Shown here piece after piece: positions 34,746-46,846 of a stretch of 64,000 bases of DNA. How positions within the stretch are numbered: the stretch's first letter is position 1; every line of letters starts with the position of its first letter. The stretch is from the NCBI RefSeq assembly GCF_026914265.1, contig NC_069122.1:34027473-34091472 (forward strand), read 5' to 3'. The translations under genes and the position numbers were made by a program. The stretch is from Mya arenaria. Taxonomy: Eukaryota; Mollusca; Bivalvia; Myida; Myidae. Under the pieces are notes generated by a model. The model was not told the DNA's origin, did not search any database, and saw nothing but the letters and a program-made list of their open reading frames with translations.

Positions 34746-35632
34746 TCTGCTGATGACCAGTATATTTAGTCTACGTTGTGTTTTTATCAGTGTGCGCCCA
34801 TGCAAAATATATATTCAGGAATAAGTGTTTTTGGAAATAATTCTGGTCACCAAGGACTATAGTTTATCTAACAATGTGGGATTTTAAGTGCTTTTCACAT
34901 TAAGGATTCATAGTGTATTCAGGGGTACTATATATTGGTTGTAAAAAGGTCACCATATCATCAACTTACACGTACATCAAGAATCAAGCTTTAAACTTGC
35001 ATTTAGGTTTTGATATATAGCATGTTTACCATTTTTTTTTATTTTTTTTTGTCTTAAATGTTACCTCGTCTATTTTTTTTTAAAGGAAATAGGTCAGGGT
35101 ATTGCAATAGCCTTGGTTTCGCCACTTTTGTTGCACAAGCACTGTAACCTTGGCCATAACTCGAAAGTATTCCAAAATGTTCAAATGAAACTTGTTATAC
35201 ATTTTGCCAGAGACAATTTTAAATGCGCATGTACAGCCAGGCTGATAGCTCAGGCTTTAATTCTGGTGAAGTTATGCTCAATGTTCAACTGATAAAAAAA
35301 TATCGGACGAGCGCTGGCGTTCGCTCTGCGACACTCTGACTTGTTAAACTTGCTATTGGATCCACTAAATGTTTGATGTTTTCTTCACACAAATTCTTGA
35401 AAAATTAAAAATAATTCATTAAATTTTTTGTTTTGCATTATGAGACCTTCAGGCGCGCTGAAATCTTTTTTTATTCTATCTTTTTTAATGTAAAAATCAC
35501 CTTGCCATTGGAATTAAGCAACATTGAAATGGATAACCTATAATATTTGTCATTTTCACATTCATGTATATATACTGTTACATTTTAATGTGTGGGAAAC
35601 AGAAGTGAGAACATTCGCTATTTCTTTCATTT

Positions 35633-35638
35633 AATAAA
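35633..35638 (+). terminator. Candidate poly(A) signal of the unknown gene
   Basis: An AATAAA hexamer about 890 bp after the stop codon. No other support; it could be fortuitous in this AT-rich DNA. Confidence 0.35.
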
Positions 35639-35887
35639 AATGCAGTAAACATTGAATCTATATAAAGACTGGCAGTGATTGGTTGACTAATCTTCCAAGT
35701 TGATCTTTTGGCAATGTAGACTTGCCTCAGTGTTTGGTCCCGTCATTATGCATTTAAGATTTCAAGAACATATTTGATTGGTTGTTGTACATACCTACAA
35801 ATCTTTACTATCTATAAATGATGACCAATATTCAAATTGTTTATTAAAGTCTCATCCAGGTACATTATCATACATACAAATATTCCA

Positions 35888-36363
35888 TATAGGAATGACG
35901 TCACCATTACGTCATATGTACTTTCGTTGTGTGGAAAATTCTCGAAAAAAAAAATGTTCTTATGATTGATAGACATGTTTTCACATGCTCAATACACTGT
36001 AAATCAAAACTATCATTATTCCTGAAACTTTTATACCTTAAGTATCTATTCTTGCTTGATTTATCATTTAGAGTAGAGATTAAAGCATAAACCGCTGCCC
36101 TATAGTTGAAAGGTCATTTTGGAAGATCTGTCATGGCGGACAGTGCAAATTTTAGAGTTTGTTTTTCAAGTGGAGTGATTTTTCTTAGGAATAACTTGAC
36201 CCCCCTTTTTTACTGGCTTAAAAGATAATTTAAAGCTTGTACTTAAAGAATATATGTGGTTATCATAGCCTGCATTCGCTCGAAAAGCCTTTAAATGTTG
36301 TCTGAAAATTATAATTTTACATTGAATTATATAATGAATAACAATGGTGGTGTGTAACCTATA
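35888..36363. repeat. 476-bp direct repeat, copy 1
   Basis: Begins TATAGGAATGACGTCACC and ends GTGTAACCTATA. It is nearly identical to 36859-37336 at an offset of 971 bp, and only the outer TATAGG/CCTATA ends are inverted. Confidence 0.9.
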
Positions 36364-36858
36364 AGGGACCAAACTGCTTTGTTTAAAAAGTGTTATTTTT
36401 GGTAAGAAATGTATTGCATTTCACTATTTCTGGCAAATTTTCACAATTAAATGCAATTATCTTGTCTGGTTGATCAAAATATGCTATTTCCTGGTTTTCA
36501 CAACTTTCGCCTATTTTTTTTTTTTTAAATGAGTCGTCTGCAATCTTACGAGCACTGAAAATGTCCAAATTTGGTGAAAATTTGACTGCGAGAACTTGAA
36601 ATGTGTGCAAAGATGTGTAGAACTGCCCAATTTGATGCTTAGAATGCCATTTGAGTCAAGGTTCAGTTGAAAAACCTCAAAGAATGGCATTTTGGGCCTA
36701 AACGCCTTAGAAAATACAGACGCACAGGCACTTGGGTGACAGGCAGTGAAACTGGAAAACCTGACACAGACTATCAGATTGAGCTAGCTTTGGGTGTATT
36801 TATGTATGAAGGACTAATCGTAAGTGTTTTTCATTAAAAATGCAGGGACGGGTTTAGT

Positions 36859-37336
36859 TATAGGAATGACGTCACCATTACGTCATATGTACTTTCGTTG
36901 TGTGGAAAATTCTCGATAAAAAAAAAATGTTCTTATGATTGATAGACATGTTTTCACATGCTCAATACACTGTAAATCAAAACTATCATTATTCCTGAAA
37001 CTTTTATACCTTAAGTATCTATTCTTGCTTGATTTTTCATTTAGAGTAGAGATTAAAGCATAAACCCCTGCCCTATAGTTGAAAGGTCATTTTGGAAGAT
37101 CTGTCATGGCGGACGGTGCAAATTTTAGAGTTTGTTTTTCAAGTGGAGTGATTTTTCTTAGGAATAACTTGACCCCCCTTTTTTATTGGCTTAAAAGATA
37201 ATTTAAAGCTTGTACTTTAAGAATATATGTGGTTATCATAGCCTGCATTCGCTCGAAATGCCTTTAAATGTTGTCTGAAAATTATAATTTTACATTGAAT
37301 TATATAGGGAATAACAATGGTGGTGTGTAACCTATA
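36859..37336. repeat. 476-bp direct repeat, copy 2
   Basis: Same sequence as 35888-36363 with a few substitutions and single-base indels. A 495-bp unrelated spacer separates them. It contains no gene. Confidence 0.9.
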
Positions 37337-38170
37337 CCAGTGTACATTATATTTACTGAGGTACATGGTCATCTTAGAGACTTATAAGAGACTATTACAA
37401 ATACTTTAACTACTCATCAATCGTTTATACACAATAAAAAAGTGATGTATTTTAGCTAATCATAACACACTCGTATTGTGAATGCATTAAGAGAACTATT
37501 AAGAAATTAAAATTAATCTATAAAACCATAATGCAATTTCAAATGTGCTCGTGTGACAGGTCTGTCATTTATCATTTGTCGTTTTTCTTTAATTACAAGT
37601 TACAGTGTTCAAGAAAGATGGCAGATAAATCAATAAGTTTGTGTGTTGTATGGAGAGTCCCTGGCTTATCCATTCTCCTTACACTATATGATGTAAATGG
37701 ACTTGTTTTCACTTCTGTTTCCAACGCAATATTTCTTGACACAAACAAACATGTTGGTGTTCTATGATTATAACCTTTTTATTATATTTTGCTGTAGTTT
37801 TGAATGGTTACACAGGAACATGAATGAATACGGTTTAAATACACTGCAATATAAATTGGCCAGTCGTAAATTTGAATCTAATAAAAAATAATTTTTAAAT
37901 AATTTACTCCTTAAGATATTAGATAATTATTAGGTTTTTTTTGTCATTGCACAATATATAAAACATACATCAACAGTACATATATTTAAATACATGTAAA
38001 TTGTAATGGTATTTTACTTTTACTAAAATTCTATTTCTTCCATTTAAGTATTCATTATGCTTTTAATTTGTAGTCATTTTGTGCCATATTGTTTGACAAA
38101 GTGCTTTTTGGAATAAATAAAAAGTGCTGTTCAGAATTTCTAAAAGAAAACTAGACTCTCCAATGATCCA

Positions 38171-38410
38171 GGCCGGTATTCACAAAACATCTAAGTCATT
38201 TCTTAACTCACCTTGATTTCATAAACAAATGTAGTCAGATTAAATTTATAGAAAAGGTTAGTGTTTTAGCATAAAAGTATGTTCATTACATCAAATTAAT
38301 GAAAATAAAGTAGTTTAGGTATAATTAGGTTATTTTAACATAATTTTATGACAAGTGAGATCCTTAGAAATTGACTTAAGTTAGGACATGAATTGTAGTG
38401 TTTTTGCAAC
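38171..38410. mobile_element. Fold-back MITE family 3, copy 2
   Basis: GGCCGGTATTCACAAAACATC at the left and GACTTAAGTTAGGACATG near the right match copy 1 at 27449-27702. Confidence 0.65.
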
Positions 38411-38771
38411 CTCTTTTTTATTTTTGTGAAGCCAGTACATAGCATAGGCGATGATAACTTTGCTTTAAAAGACACACTTCAATGTTAATTAGTGCTCAAC
38501 ATAATATTTTGACTCAAGTTTTCCAGTAGGTTTATTTCAGTAAATCAGTCAGCGATTAATGACTTTAATCAGTTGAATCGGTAGATATAAACAGTGGTGG
38601 GCCCAGGCAGTTTACAAAATATTATGTAGACCACTAAAAATTTAATAATCTTAGTATGTACTTACTCAAGATAAATGGTTGTGCGCAGTAAACCATTTAT
38701 TTTTGTTAATACAAACCATTATGTTATGTATCATTGATGTTTTATGATTATTTTAAAAACTGTTAACTTAA

Positions 38772-39117
38772 AGCTGCACTCTCACAGATAAACCGTTTTT
38801 ACAACTTTTTTTTTTTTTGTCTTGAAAAGAGCAAATTTTGCGTAAATATCTCCAAACCAATGATTAAAGATTACTGACAAAAGATCAGATAGCAGATTTT
38901 CATATTTCTGTTTGAAAATTGATGTTTTATGGCTAAAACTGTTATCAACAGTTCAAGAAAATTGCATAAAACAATTTTTGAACTTAGATATAAAAATCGG
39001 TGATCTAATTTTTTGTCAGCAGTCTTAAGTAACTGGTTTCCATACATTTTCGTAAAAATGTGCTTGTTCCAAGACAAAAAAGTTGTCAAGACGTTCAATC
39101 TGCGAGTCAGTGCAGCT
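38772..39117. mobile_element. TTAA-flanked fold-back MITE family 4, copy 1
   Basis: TTAA (38768-38771 and 39118-39121) flanks inverted ends AGCTGCACTCTCACAGAT and AGCTGCACTGACTCGCAGAT. The two arms of about 170 bp are near-complementary over their whole length (GACAACTTTTT, TTTTGTCTTGGAACA). Confidence 0.85.
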
Positions 39118-39820
39118 TTAAAACTTATTAATATATTTTTATGAATGTCTGTGATTGTAGTTTTCTAATATTAGTCAATAAAAATGAACTAGGTTAGTAA
39201 GATATTATAGGGGAGTAGAGTAGATTTTATTTTTATACAACAAACATTTTAATATGTAAATATTGGTACACTGTCTGCTCATGTATATATATGTGTGTAT
39301 GTGTAAATAATATATTTCCAATAACATTATTAATCCTTGGACATTCCTGTTTAATCTTATACATGTACATTGTTTCTCTTGATTAACCATATTGGTGTTA
39401 CCATTAATCATCATTTATTATTATATATTATATATTATTTGTACCAAAACATTCCACCAATTGTCAGTTTAGGTTTATTTTCATGTTTTGGCCATTGTTT
39501 TCAAGATATATTGAAGGTTTTATTTCAAATTCTTAAAATATACTAGCGATATAAAGAAACTTTGCACGATAACAAATCTGTCTGAAAAGATCTGAACGCT
39601 TTGTGGAGTTTTGGTTTAACCTAATCAGCCATTTTATATAATTTGGACAAAAATATTAAACCGTCATTGAGGTTTATTTCCTTGTTTTCGTACAACAAAA
39701 TCAAAATTTATCAAAGGTTTAATTTCAAATTTTAAAAATAAACAAGCAAATTAAAGAGAAAATTTGCATGATAACAAATCTATCTGAAAAGATCTGCACA
39801 CATTTGAGGAATTTCGGTGA

Positions 39821-39973
39821 TGTGTAAGCTTATTTACACTCACTTTCAGGCCTGGCCCATTCGGCGAGTGCTCAGATAAGATTGTTAGTCATTTTATGTT
39901 TTTGGAGCATAGTGCGCAGATAGAATGTAACCCTGGTTACAGTTACACTGGTTCTTTAACCTGCACCAGTGTA
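39821..39973 (-). mobile_element. tRNA-derived SINE, copy 2, first part (interrupted)
   Basis: The reverse complement of the 3' part of the SINE at 45861-46070 (TAAGCTTATTTACACTC, TTTGGAGCATAGTGCGCAGA). It is interrupted at 39974 by the 3.6-kb element, resumes at 43611, and is cut at 43663 by another MITE. Confidence 0.7.
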
Positions 39974-40744
39974 TCCCGTGCCAAAAAAAAAGCTCAGCTT
40001 TCGAAAAAGCGCAGCTTTAGCTTAGCTAAAGCTATGCTTTTCAAAAAGCTGCGTTTTTTTAGCTAAGCTATTTTGAAAAAGCTTAGCAAAAGCTGTGTTT
40101 TTTTATAGAAAGGTTAGCAAAAGCTGTGCTTTTTAATAATAGCTTAGCTAAAGCTATTTTTTTTTTCTCTAAAAAGCTGCGCTTTTTCTTCAAAGCTGCG
40201 CTTTTTAAAAAAGAGCTGCACAAAAGCTATGTTCTTTTCTCTAAAAGCTGAGTTTTTTCTTCTAAGCTGCGCTTTTTGTTTATGAAGATGCGTTTTTTAA
40301 ATCAAAGCTTAGCTAAAGCTGCGTCTTTTGACTAGGTAAAAGATTGCCTCTTAGAAAAGCTGCGTCTTTTTCATATTAGCTGCGTCTTTTCCAAAATTAA
40401 AATTCGGTAAGTATTTCTTTAAAAGACTAAGCTTTTCAAACAAAAGACTAAGCTTTTGGAGAAAAACAAAGGTTTATATTGTGAAATTCATTTTCAAAAT
40501 TTATTATTTATTTATAACACAGTTATTAAAATAGAAATTCCAAATATTTTTTTGTGTTTTTTTTTTATTCAAAACGCAGGTGTCTGAAAATATATCATTT
40601 TCCTAAATACCTTTAAATTGTTTTGAAAATGTGTCCCATCTCATCAGGTCCTGATTATTCTATTTTGGATTTTTTATTTTAAACTAAAATTGAATCCATG
40701 TTGGTCAAGTTATTCTTTGTCTCTGTACATGCTGATTTGATTTA

Positions 40745-40870
40745 AAATAAGACAATTTTTGGCTGTCTTTGGCATTTAACTAGTGCCATTAAACTGGGTT
40801 TATGTTTAAACTTTTTGCTACTCAGAGCTAGTTTCTGTAGTTTTGGGCATAAATATTTTGGCAGGAACAG
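40745..40870 (+). repeat. Dispersed 110-bp repeat, copy 2 of 3
   Basis: GTGCCATTAAACTGGGTTTA and TTTCTGTAGTTTTGGGCATA match the copies near 9565 and 45445. It lies inside the 3.6-kb element. Confidence 0.6.
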
Positions 40871-41017
40871 AAGATACATCTTTTTTTTATTGGCATCCCT
40901 TTTAAAAGTATCTTTAGTTTTATTGATAATCTACTGTCATTAAATAGTGCACTTTAAGTGTATCTTTGTGTAATAAAGTAAACATTTATGAAATATACAC
41001 ATAAATACAAGAATATG

Positions 41018-41033
41018 AATGAATGAATCAATG

Positions 41034-41087
<54 letters not shown>

Positions 41088-41140
41088 CCAGTAAATAAAT
41101 AAATCAATCAATCAATCAATCAATCAACCAGTAAATAAGC
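41018..41140 (+). repeat. (CAAT)n microsatellite
   Basis: About 25 tetranucleotides in two blocks, each ending CAACCAGTAAATAA, so the array was itself duplicated. Confidence 0.9.
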
Positions 41141-43610
41141 ATTTCATTATTGATCAATATACATTCAAACTAAAATAAAATAAAATAATGAAATAAAAAG
41201 AAAGATTATTTTAAAAATCAAAAATATATTATATTTTTTTTATTTAAATCAAAAGAACACATTTTACTTATAGGCAATAATCAATTGCATGTAATAACAA
41301 CATTTATAGAATTATTATTCCTTAAATTTCTTGTAATGCCACTACCAAATTCTTTGTCATTTCCTTTCCAATTTTACAACATGCATGATAAGCCTGATGT
41401 TATCTGATTGTACCAAGGACCAATTAAATCTCAGCATTTAGGGAGCCAATTTCAAATCAAAGCTACTGGTAGCCATTTTGTTGGGATTTCATTAAAAGAA
41501 TTTTGATGATGTTTTAATTAATAAATGAATTCGCACCAATTAAAACAAATTAATAGTAAAGGGATTAGTGAAGTAAAATAATGATCATTAGATCAGATAA
41601 ATATGAACTATGATTAGAAACATGACGGATGATTTGTGATAAACTGACATGTGAAAGCACTCAGGTCATGGTATGTATTCTTTATTTCAGTTGTTAATTT
41701 CACTGTTATGACACTTGACTACTTGTGGGACTTTTATTTGTCAACTTTCAATCTAGTGCACATATTTTAATAAATAACAATGCTGTTGTAGATAGTAGCT
41801 GGATGTAGGATTATTGGTCCCATATAGTACATTTACGTAGTTTTAAAACTCTATGAAGATGCACCTGTTTTCATCCTTATATATATGTTAATATCATATT
41901 AACATATTAAACTGAAATTGCCATGTTTCCATACATATGCACACTAGCACCTTTAATGCTATACAAATGATTACAGTGTTGGTTTTTGGAGGGGTCATAA
42001 AACTGCCATCTGTCACATGGCTTACCAGTTATTGGAAACTGGCCAAATTGGGTCAATCAATTTAAGTTAAGTTCTAATAAAGTCATTACATATTTAAAAT
42101 ATGATACCATGTTTTATTCCAGAGCTGTCAGGAATCTCTAGATTTGACAAAAATATAACAAAAGATCCTTGAGACTGTCATTTTCCAATTTGGAGCTTTA
42201 ACAGTTTCATGATTTTCTATCAATTATTTTTGCCACTGAGTAAAAGGTTATTTTATTATTGCTAAATTTGACAAATATGTACTTGTTTGTCTGTTTGTAA
42301 ATACATTATGTCCAGTTACAAGGTGTCATGTAAAATTAAATATGAAATAATAAAAATATATGTAACACAAACTCATGTTTAGGAAATTTAAATAAAGCAA
42401 AATGTCTATGTATTTATTCAAATGTGTTCTATTTTTGATGGTTCAATATATTTATATAACACGGTTTAAACACACTTGGTGCATTTTTTTTTGTTTAATT
42501 TCGTTAAAAGCGTATATTTTTGTTAAAAAATTCACTTTAGATACACTCAAGTGTGTATTTAGTGCGTTTTTTTTGTAAAATCTTTTCTTCACCTGTGGTA
42601 TTTTTTATGAAAATAGGAGCTACGTTTTTTTTTTTTTAAAAAGCTGCGCTAAATTAGCTAAGCTATTTGAAAAGCTTCATCATAAAGCTAAGCTTTTGGG
42701 CCAACACCGCCATAAAGCTGCGCTTTTCATAATTAGCTAAGCTATTTTGAAGAAAAAACACAGCCCCATCCAAAAGCTAAGCTTTTGGGCCAATTCTGCC
42801 ATAAAGCTGCGCTTTTCATAATTAGCTAAGCTATTTTAGAAAAAGCTAAGCTTTTGGGCCAATACCGCCATAAAGCTGCGCTTTTCATAATTAGCTAAGC
42901 TATTTTAGAAAAAGCTAAGCTTTTGGGCCAATACCGCCAAAAAGCTGAGCTTTTTCTAAAATAGCTTAGCTAATTATGAAAAAGCGCAGCTCCATCAAAA
43001 AGCTTAGCTTTTGGGCCAATACCGCCATAAAGTTGCGTTTTTCATAATTAGCTAAGCTATTTTAGAAAAAGCTAAGCTTTTGGGCCAATACCGCCATAAA
43101 GCTGCGCTTTTCATAATTAGCTTAGCTATTTAAGAAAAAGCGCAGCTCCATCAAAAAGCTAAGCTTTTGGGCTAATACCGCCATAAAGTTGCGTTTTTCA
43201 TAATAAGCTAAGCTATTTTAGAAAAAGCTAAGCTTTTGGGCCAATACCGCCATAAAGCTGCGCTTTTCATAATTAGCTTAGCTATTTAAGAAAAAGCGCA
43301 GCTCCATCAAAAAGCTTAGCTTTTGGGCCAATACCGCCATAAAGCTGGGCTTTTCATAAAAATAGCTTAGCTATTTTGCCCAATATCACCAAGAGCTGAG
43401 CTTTTTTAAGAAATTAGCTAAGCTATTTTGGCAAAAAAGCATAGCTTTAGTGCAGCAGCTGTGTTGTTTTTTTCTCAAAAAGCTGCGTTTTTTATAAAAA
43501 AAAAAGCTGCGCTTTTTCGGGCCAATACCGCTAAGCTTTTAGCTATGCTTTTAGCTGTGCTTTTAGCTCAGCTTTTAGCTTAGCTTTAGCGAACCTTTTT
43601 TGGCACGGGA

Positions 43611-43663
43611 TATAAGCACTATCACACAGGACCCATGTAACATCCCTCCTGGAAGACAATTAG
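43611..43663 (-). mobile_element. tRNA-derived SINE, copy 2, second part
   Basis: Continues the SINE after the 3.6-kb insertion (CATCCCTCCTGGAAGACAAT matches the complement of the copy at 45861), then stops at a MITE. Confidence 0.65.
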
Positions 43664-44092
43664 TAGGGGCGTAGCTTCCTATAGGCCGTGTAGGCCGCAG
43701 CCTACACAATTTTCAGAAGAAAAAAAACGAAAAAATAAAAATGCCAAATCTGCAATAAAACTTGATTAATATATCGGAAACCAGGTATTTCAAATATATC
43801 GTTTTCCTTTTCACTAAAATACATATTCATACGACATAATGATACGTATATTATTTGTCGAAATGTGCATACCAGTAGTCTGCGCTTTGACGCCGTTCAT
43901 TACATAAAACATTTATTTAAGGTAAAACATATTGATATCGTTACTCTCATTAATATTTTTACAACAAAGAATTATACACTAAAACGCATCCACGACCATC
44001 TAGCTAAAACGAAATCCCGGGGATGCATGCTCTCGTACCCCCCTCCCCAGAAAGTGGCCTACACATATATTTTCGTCAAGCTACGCCCCTGC
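43664..44092. mobile_element. MITE with GGGGCGTAGC inverted ends
   Basis: TAGGGGCGTAGCTTCCTATA at the left and GTCAAGCTACGCCCCTGCTA at the right are inverted copies, and GGCCGTGTAGGCC and GTGGCCTACACA continue them. It truncates the SINE. A TA target is likely. The 76-codon frame inside is not a gene. Confidence 0.8.
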
Positions 44093-45250
44093 TAGGTCAA
44101 ATCTTTGAAACATATTAAGAGGTATTAAACATGGTCAAATATTTATAAAACTTAATCAGAATGTTTTCCTTGATGAAATATTGACTTGTTAAAAACTGGG
44201 TCACATATGAACGAAAATTAGGTCACTAGGTCAAATCTTCGAAAAAATTTTGTCTGGAATGGTAATGATTGGTCGGATTATGTTCAAACTTGGTCATGAT
44301 GTACCCCTTGATGAAATATGGACCGCTTGTAAAAGTGGACACATGGGGGTCAAAAACTAGGTCACAAGATCAAATCTTAGATATTTGATACACATTAGAG
44401 GCATTATGTATGGTTGAATATTCATGAAACTTGATCAGAAAGTTTTCCTTGATGAAGTCTTGGACATGTTTTAAACTGGGTCACTTTAGATAAAAATGTA
44501 GGTCACTAGGTCAAATTAAAAAAAATATTGTCCGAACTATTTAATGGTGGTGATTGGTCGGATTATGTTTAAACATTGTCAGAATGTTCTCTTGGGTTTA
44601 ATTTCGACTGCGTTTTAAAAGTGGGTCATGTGGGTCAATAGGTCAAATCTTAGAAAAAATATTGGGAACACACTAGAGGCAATCTAATTTTCATGAAACT
44701 TAATCAGACTGTTTTCCTTTATTGGTATTGAATAGTTCTAAACTGGGTCACATGGGGTCAGAAACCAGGTCAGAAGGTGAAATCTTTGAAAAATTGTGTC
44801 CCGAACCAAACAATGGTATTGAATAGTCAGTTATGTTCAAAATTGGTCAGAATGTTTGCCTTAATAAAGTCTTACAAGAGTTTTAAAATTGGTCACATGG
44901 GGTCAAAAACTAGGTCACTAGGTCAAATCTTACATAAATATTGGGAACACTCTAGAGGCAAAACATCTGCTCTAATTTCCATGAAACTTAATCAGAATGT
45001 TTGCCTCGATGAAATCTTGGAAAATTTTGAAACTAGTAGGTCATGTAGGGTCAGAAATGTGGTCACTGGGTCAAATCTTAAAAAACCTTGTGGACACTCT
45101 AGAGGCTGTAATTTTTGCAAGATATCTGGACCAATCTTCATAAAACTTGATCAGAATGTTTGCCTTGATGAAATGTTTGTTTGGAACTGGGTAACATGGA
45201 GTCATAAACTAGGTGTCAATTGGTCAATTCTAAATGCTACATTATATACA
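44093..45250. repeat. About 140-bp degenerate tandem array, 8 units, GGTCACTAGGTCAAA family
   Basis: The phrase (T)GGTCAGAATGTT or AATCAGAATGTTT recurs at about 44152, 44298, 44431, 44573, 44699, 44841, 44987 and 45147. Two unit types alternate. The complement matches the repeat at 56738-57380 (CCTCTAGAGTGTTAAC). The 185-codon frame here is an artefact. Confidence 0.75.
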
Positions 45251-45444
45251 ATGTTTTTTTTATTTCAAACAGTTGCAATCAAACTCAAACTTATATATAT
45301 ATTACCAACAATTGATTTCCATTCCTTGACCTAGCCCAATCAGGCGGGGGATATCAATTCAACGAATTCGCCTGTTTTATATATATAGCATGTATGCAAT
45401 GTGCTGTTACTGGAGATCTGAGCTGTTTTCCCATGTTTCTTGTT

Positions 45445-45560
45445 TGTGATTTTTTGTTTTTATGTACTATGTCGGTTGCCTTTACCCATTGCCATTTAAC
45501 CGGGTTAATGTTTAAACTTTTTGCTACTGAGCTTGTTTTTCACATAAATTTTGCACCCCA
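45445..45560 (+). repeat. Dispersed 110-bp repeat, copy 3 of 3
   Basis: TTGCCATTTAACCGGGTTAA and ATGTTTAAACTTTTTGCTAC match copies 1 and 2. Confidence 0.55.
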
Positions 45561-45860
45561 TTTAAACCAAAATATTTTCAGTTTTATACTATAAAACCTC
45601 TTTTCTGCAATTTCTATATCATAGAGTAAAATAATGATAAAATAAGTATTATTTCTATATTGCCGGGAAAACTGTTTCAACCAAAAACTTCTTAATAAAT
45701 GCAGATCATTAGTATTTAAAACTACATAGAATTTTAGGTATTCAGAAATATTCACGTGATATGGTTATTGGTCTCTGATATGCTATGCAGGATCTGATAA
45801 GCTCCGCCTACCAGCTAGTTGTCAGCGAATAGCTTTCACTGCTTTATTTTCATGTATGTG

Positions 45861-46070
45861 GCGGATCCGTGGTCTAGTGGTAACACATTTGACTATCAAA
45901 ATACTAATCGTCTTCCGGGAGGGATAAAGTGTTAACGTACCAAGGTTGCTCTAACCAGGGATACATTCTGTCTGTGCAATATGCTCCAAAAAAAAAACAA
46001 AAAAACTAACAATTTTAACGGAGCACTCACTGAATAGGCAAGGCCCGAGTGCGAGTATAAATAAGCTTAC
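45861..46070 (+). mobile_element. tRNA-derived SINE, copy 1
   Basis: GCGGATCCGTGGTCTAGTGG contains a box A (TGGTCTAGTGG, 45870-45880) of a tRNA-derived head. The expected box B region is deleted or degraded before CTTCCGGGAGGGATAAAG. The body contains CAATATGCTCC and ends near ATAAATAAGCTTACAC. It shares its body with the split copy at 39821-43663. Confidence 0.7.
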
Positions 46071-46846
46071 ACGTCCACCCCTATTCGTGTATTTCAAGAA
46101 TGATAGTTGTTGTTAAACTGTTGTACAGAATAAACCTATTATACAAATCCCGTTTCGGGTCTGACTTACTCCTTTACATACACACGGATCTGTTACTTAA
46201 TGTTCTTAGCACATAATGTACATTGCACAGAACATTACAATATGCAAATTTCAAAACGACGTTGAGCGTGCTGAGTTTAGATTGTGATTTTATTTTCGGT
46301 GTTGATGCATTTTGTTATTGCATTTCTTATCATTATGGGTTTAGAAATGTCAAAAATGTGAAGAGAAGCCGTTTGGATATGCATACAAAAAAGTTTATAT
46401 CACTAAAACATAATGGGACTTTAATTATGTTACGTAAGTAAATCAGCTCACTTTAGCACGTGCACAGGGTAAGTTAATAGAAACGTTGAATGTCCGCCGT
46501 CCGTTCTACAATTAGCGTGTGTACATTATAAATCTTTGGTAGAATGTTAATAGGCAATACTAGCCATAATATCACATTCGATAAAGGACTCCAAAGCGGA
46601 ACATTAGGTCAAGAATTGTGCTGCTTGGTTGTGCAACTTTTTAAGCATGTTCATTGTAAACAATCTACGAGGTTCTAACTTCATCTTATCTTTATGTATG
46701 TTAGTCAGATTGGCGAGTTTTACAAACTTATGGTTAATGTCAATTGATGTCGCTTAAATATTCGAGAATACTCCCAGCAATGCAGTTTAGGATACTTTTT
46801 ATCGGATCATAGTGAAAATTAATAAGAATTATTGTGTTTATGAATG

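Larger units (their letters stand above)
34746..39820. other. Gene-poor stretch after the unknown gene: 3' UTR, then repeats
   Basis: It holds the probable 3' UTR, a pair of 476-bp direct repeats, MITE family 3 copy 2, a TTAA fold-back element and a roughly 200-bp tandem duplication (about 39460-39815, anchored on GATAACAAATCT). No coding exon is supported. Confidence 0.55.
39974..43610. mobile_element. 3.6-kb non-autonomous TIR transposon with AGCT-palindrome subterminal arrays
   Basis: The inverted ends TCCCGTGCCAAAAAA are perfect, and a TA duplication flanks them (39972-39973 and 43611-43612). The surrounding SINE resumes across the site, which confirms insertion. Left (about 39990-40455) and right (about 42620-43590) subterminal regions consist of short palindromes such as AGCTAAGCT, AAGCTTAGCT and GCTGCGCTTTT. 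The right region includes a 69-bp unit (GGGCCAATACCGCCATAAAG) about eight times, one stretch inverted. The interior is AT-rich, with no frame resembling a transposase, a dispersed repeat (40745-40870) and a CAAT microsatellite. Superfamily not assigned. Confidence 0.85.

Noticed and set aside
35888..37336. LTR pair of a retrotransposon
   Set aside because: No TG...CA ends, no target duplication, a spacer of only about 500 bp without coding sequence, and no primer-binding site seen.
44777..45334. A 185-codon plus-strand frame
   Set aside because: It lies in the degenerate ~140-bp repeat array and repeats the same phrases. No protein signature.
45861..45935. A tRNA gene
   Set aside because: Box A is present, but box B and the cloverleaf are missing and the sequence continues into a SINE body shared with another copy.
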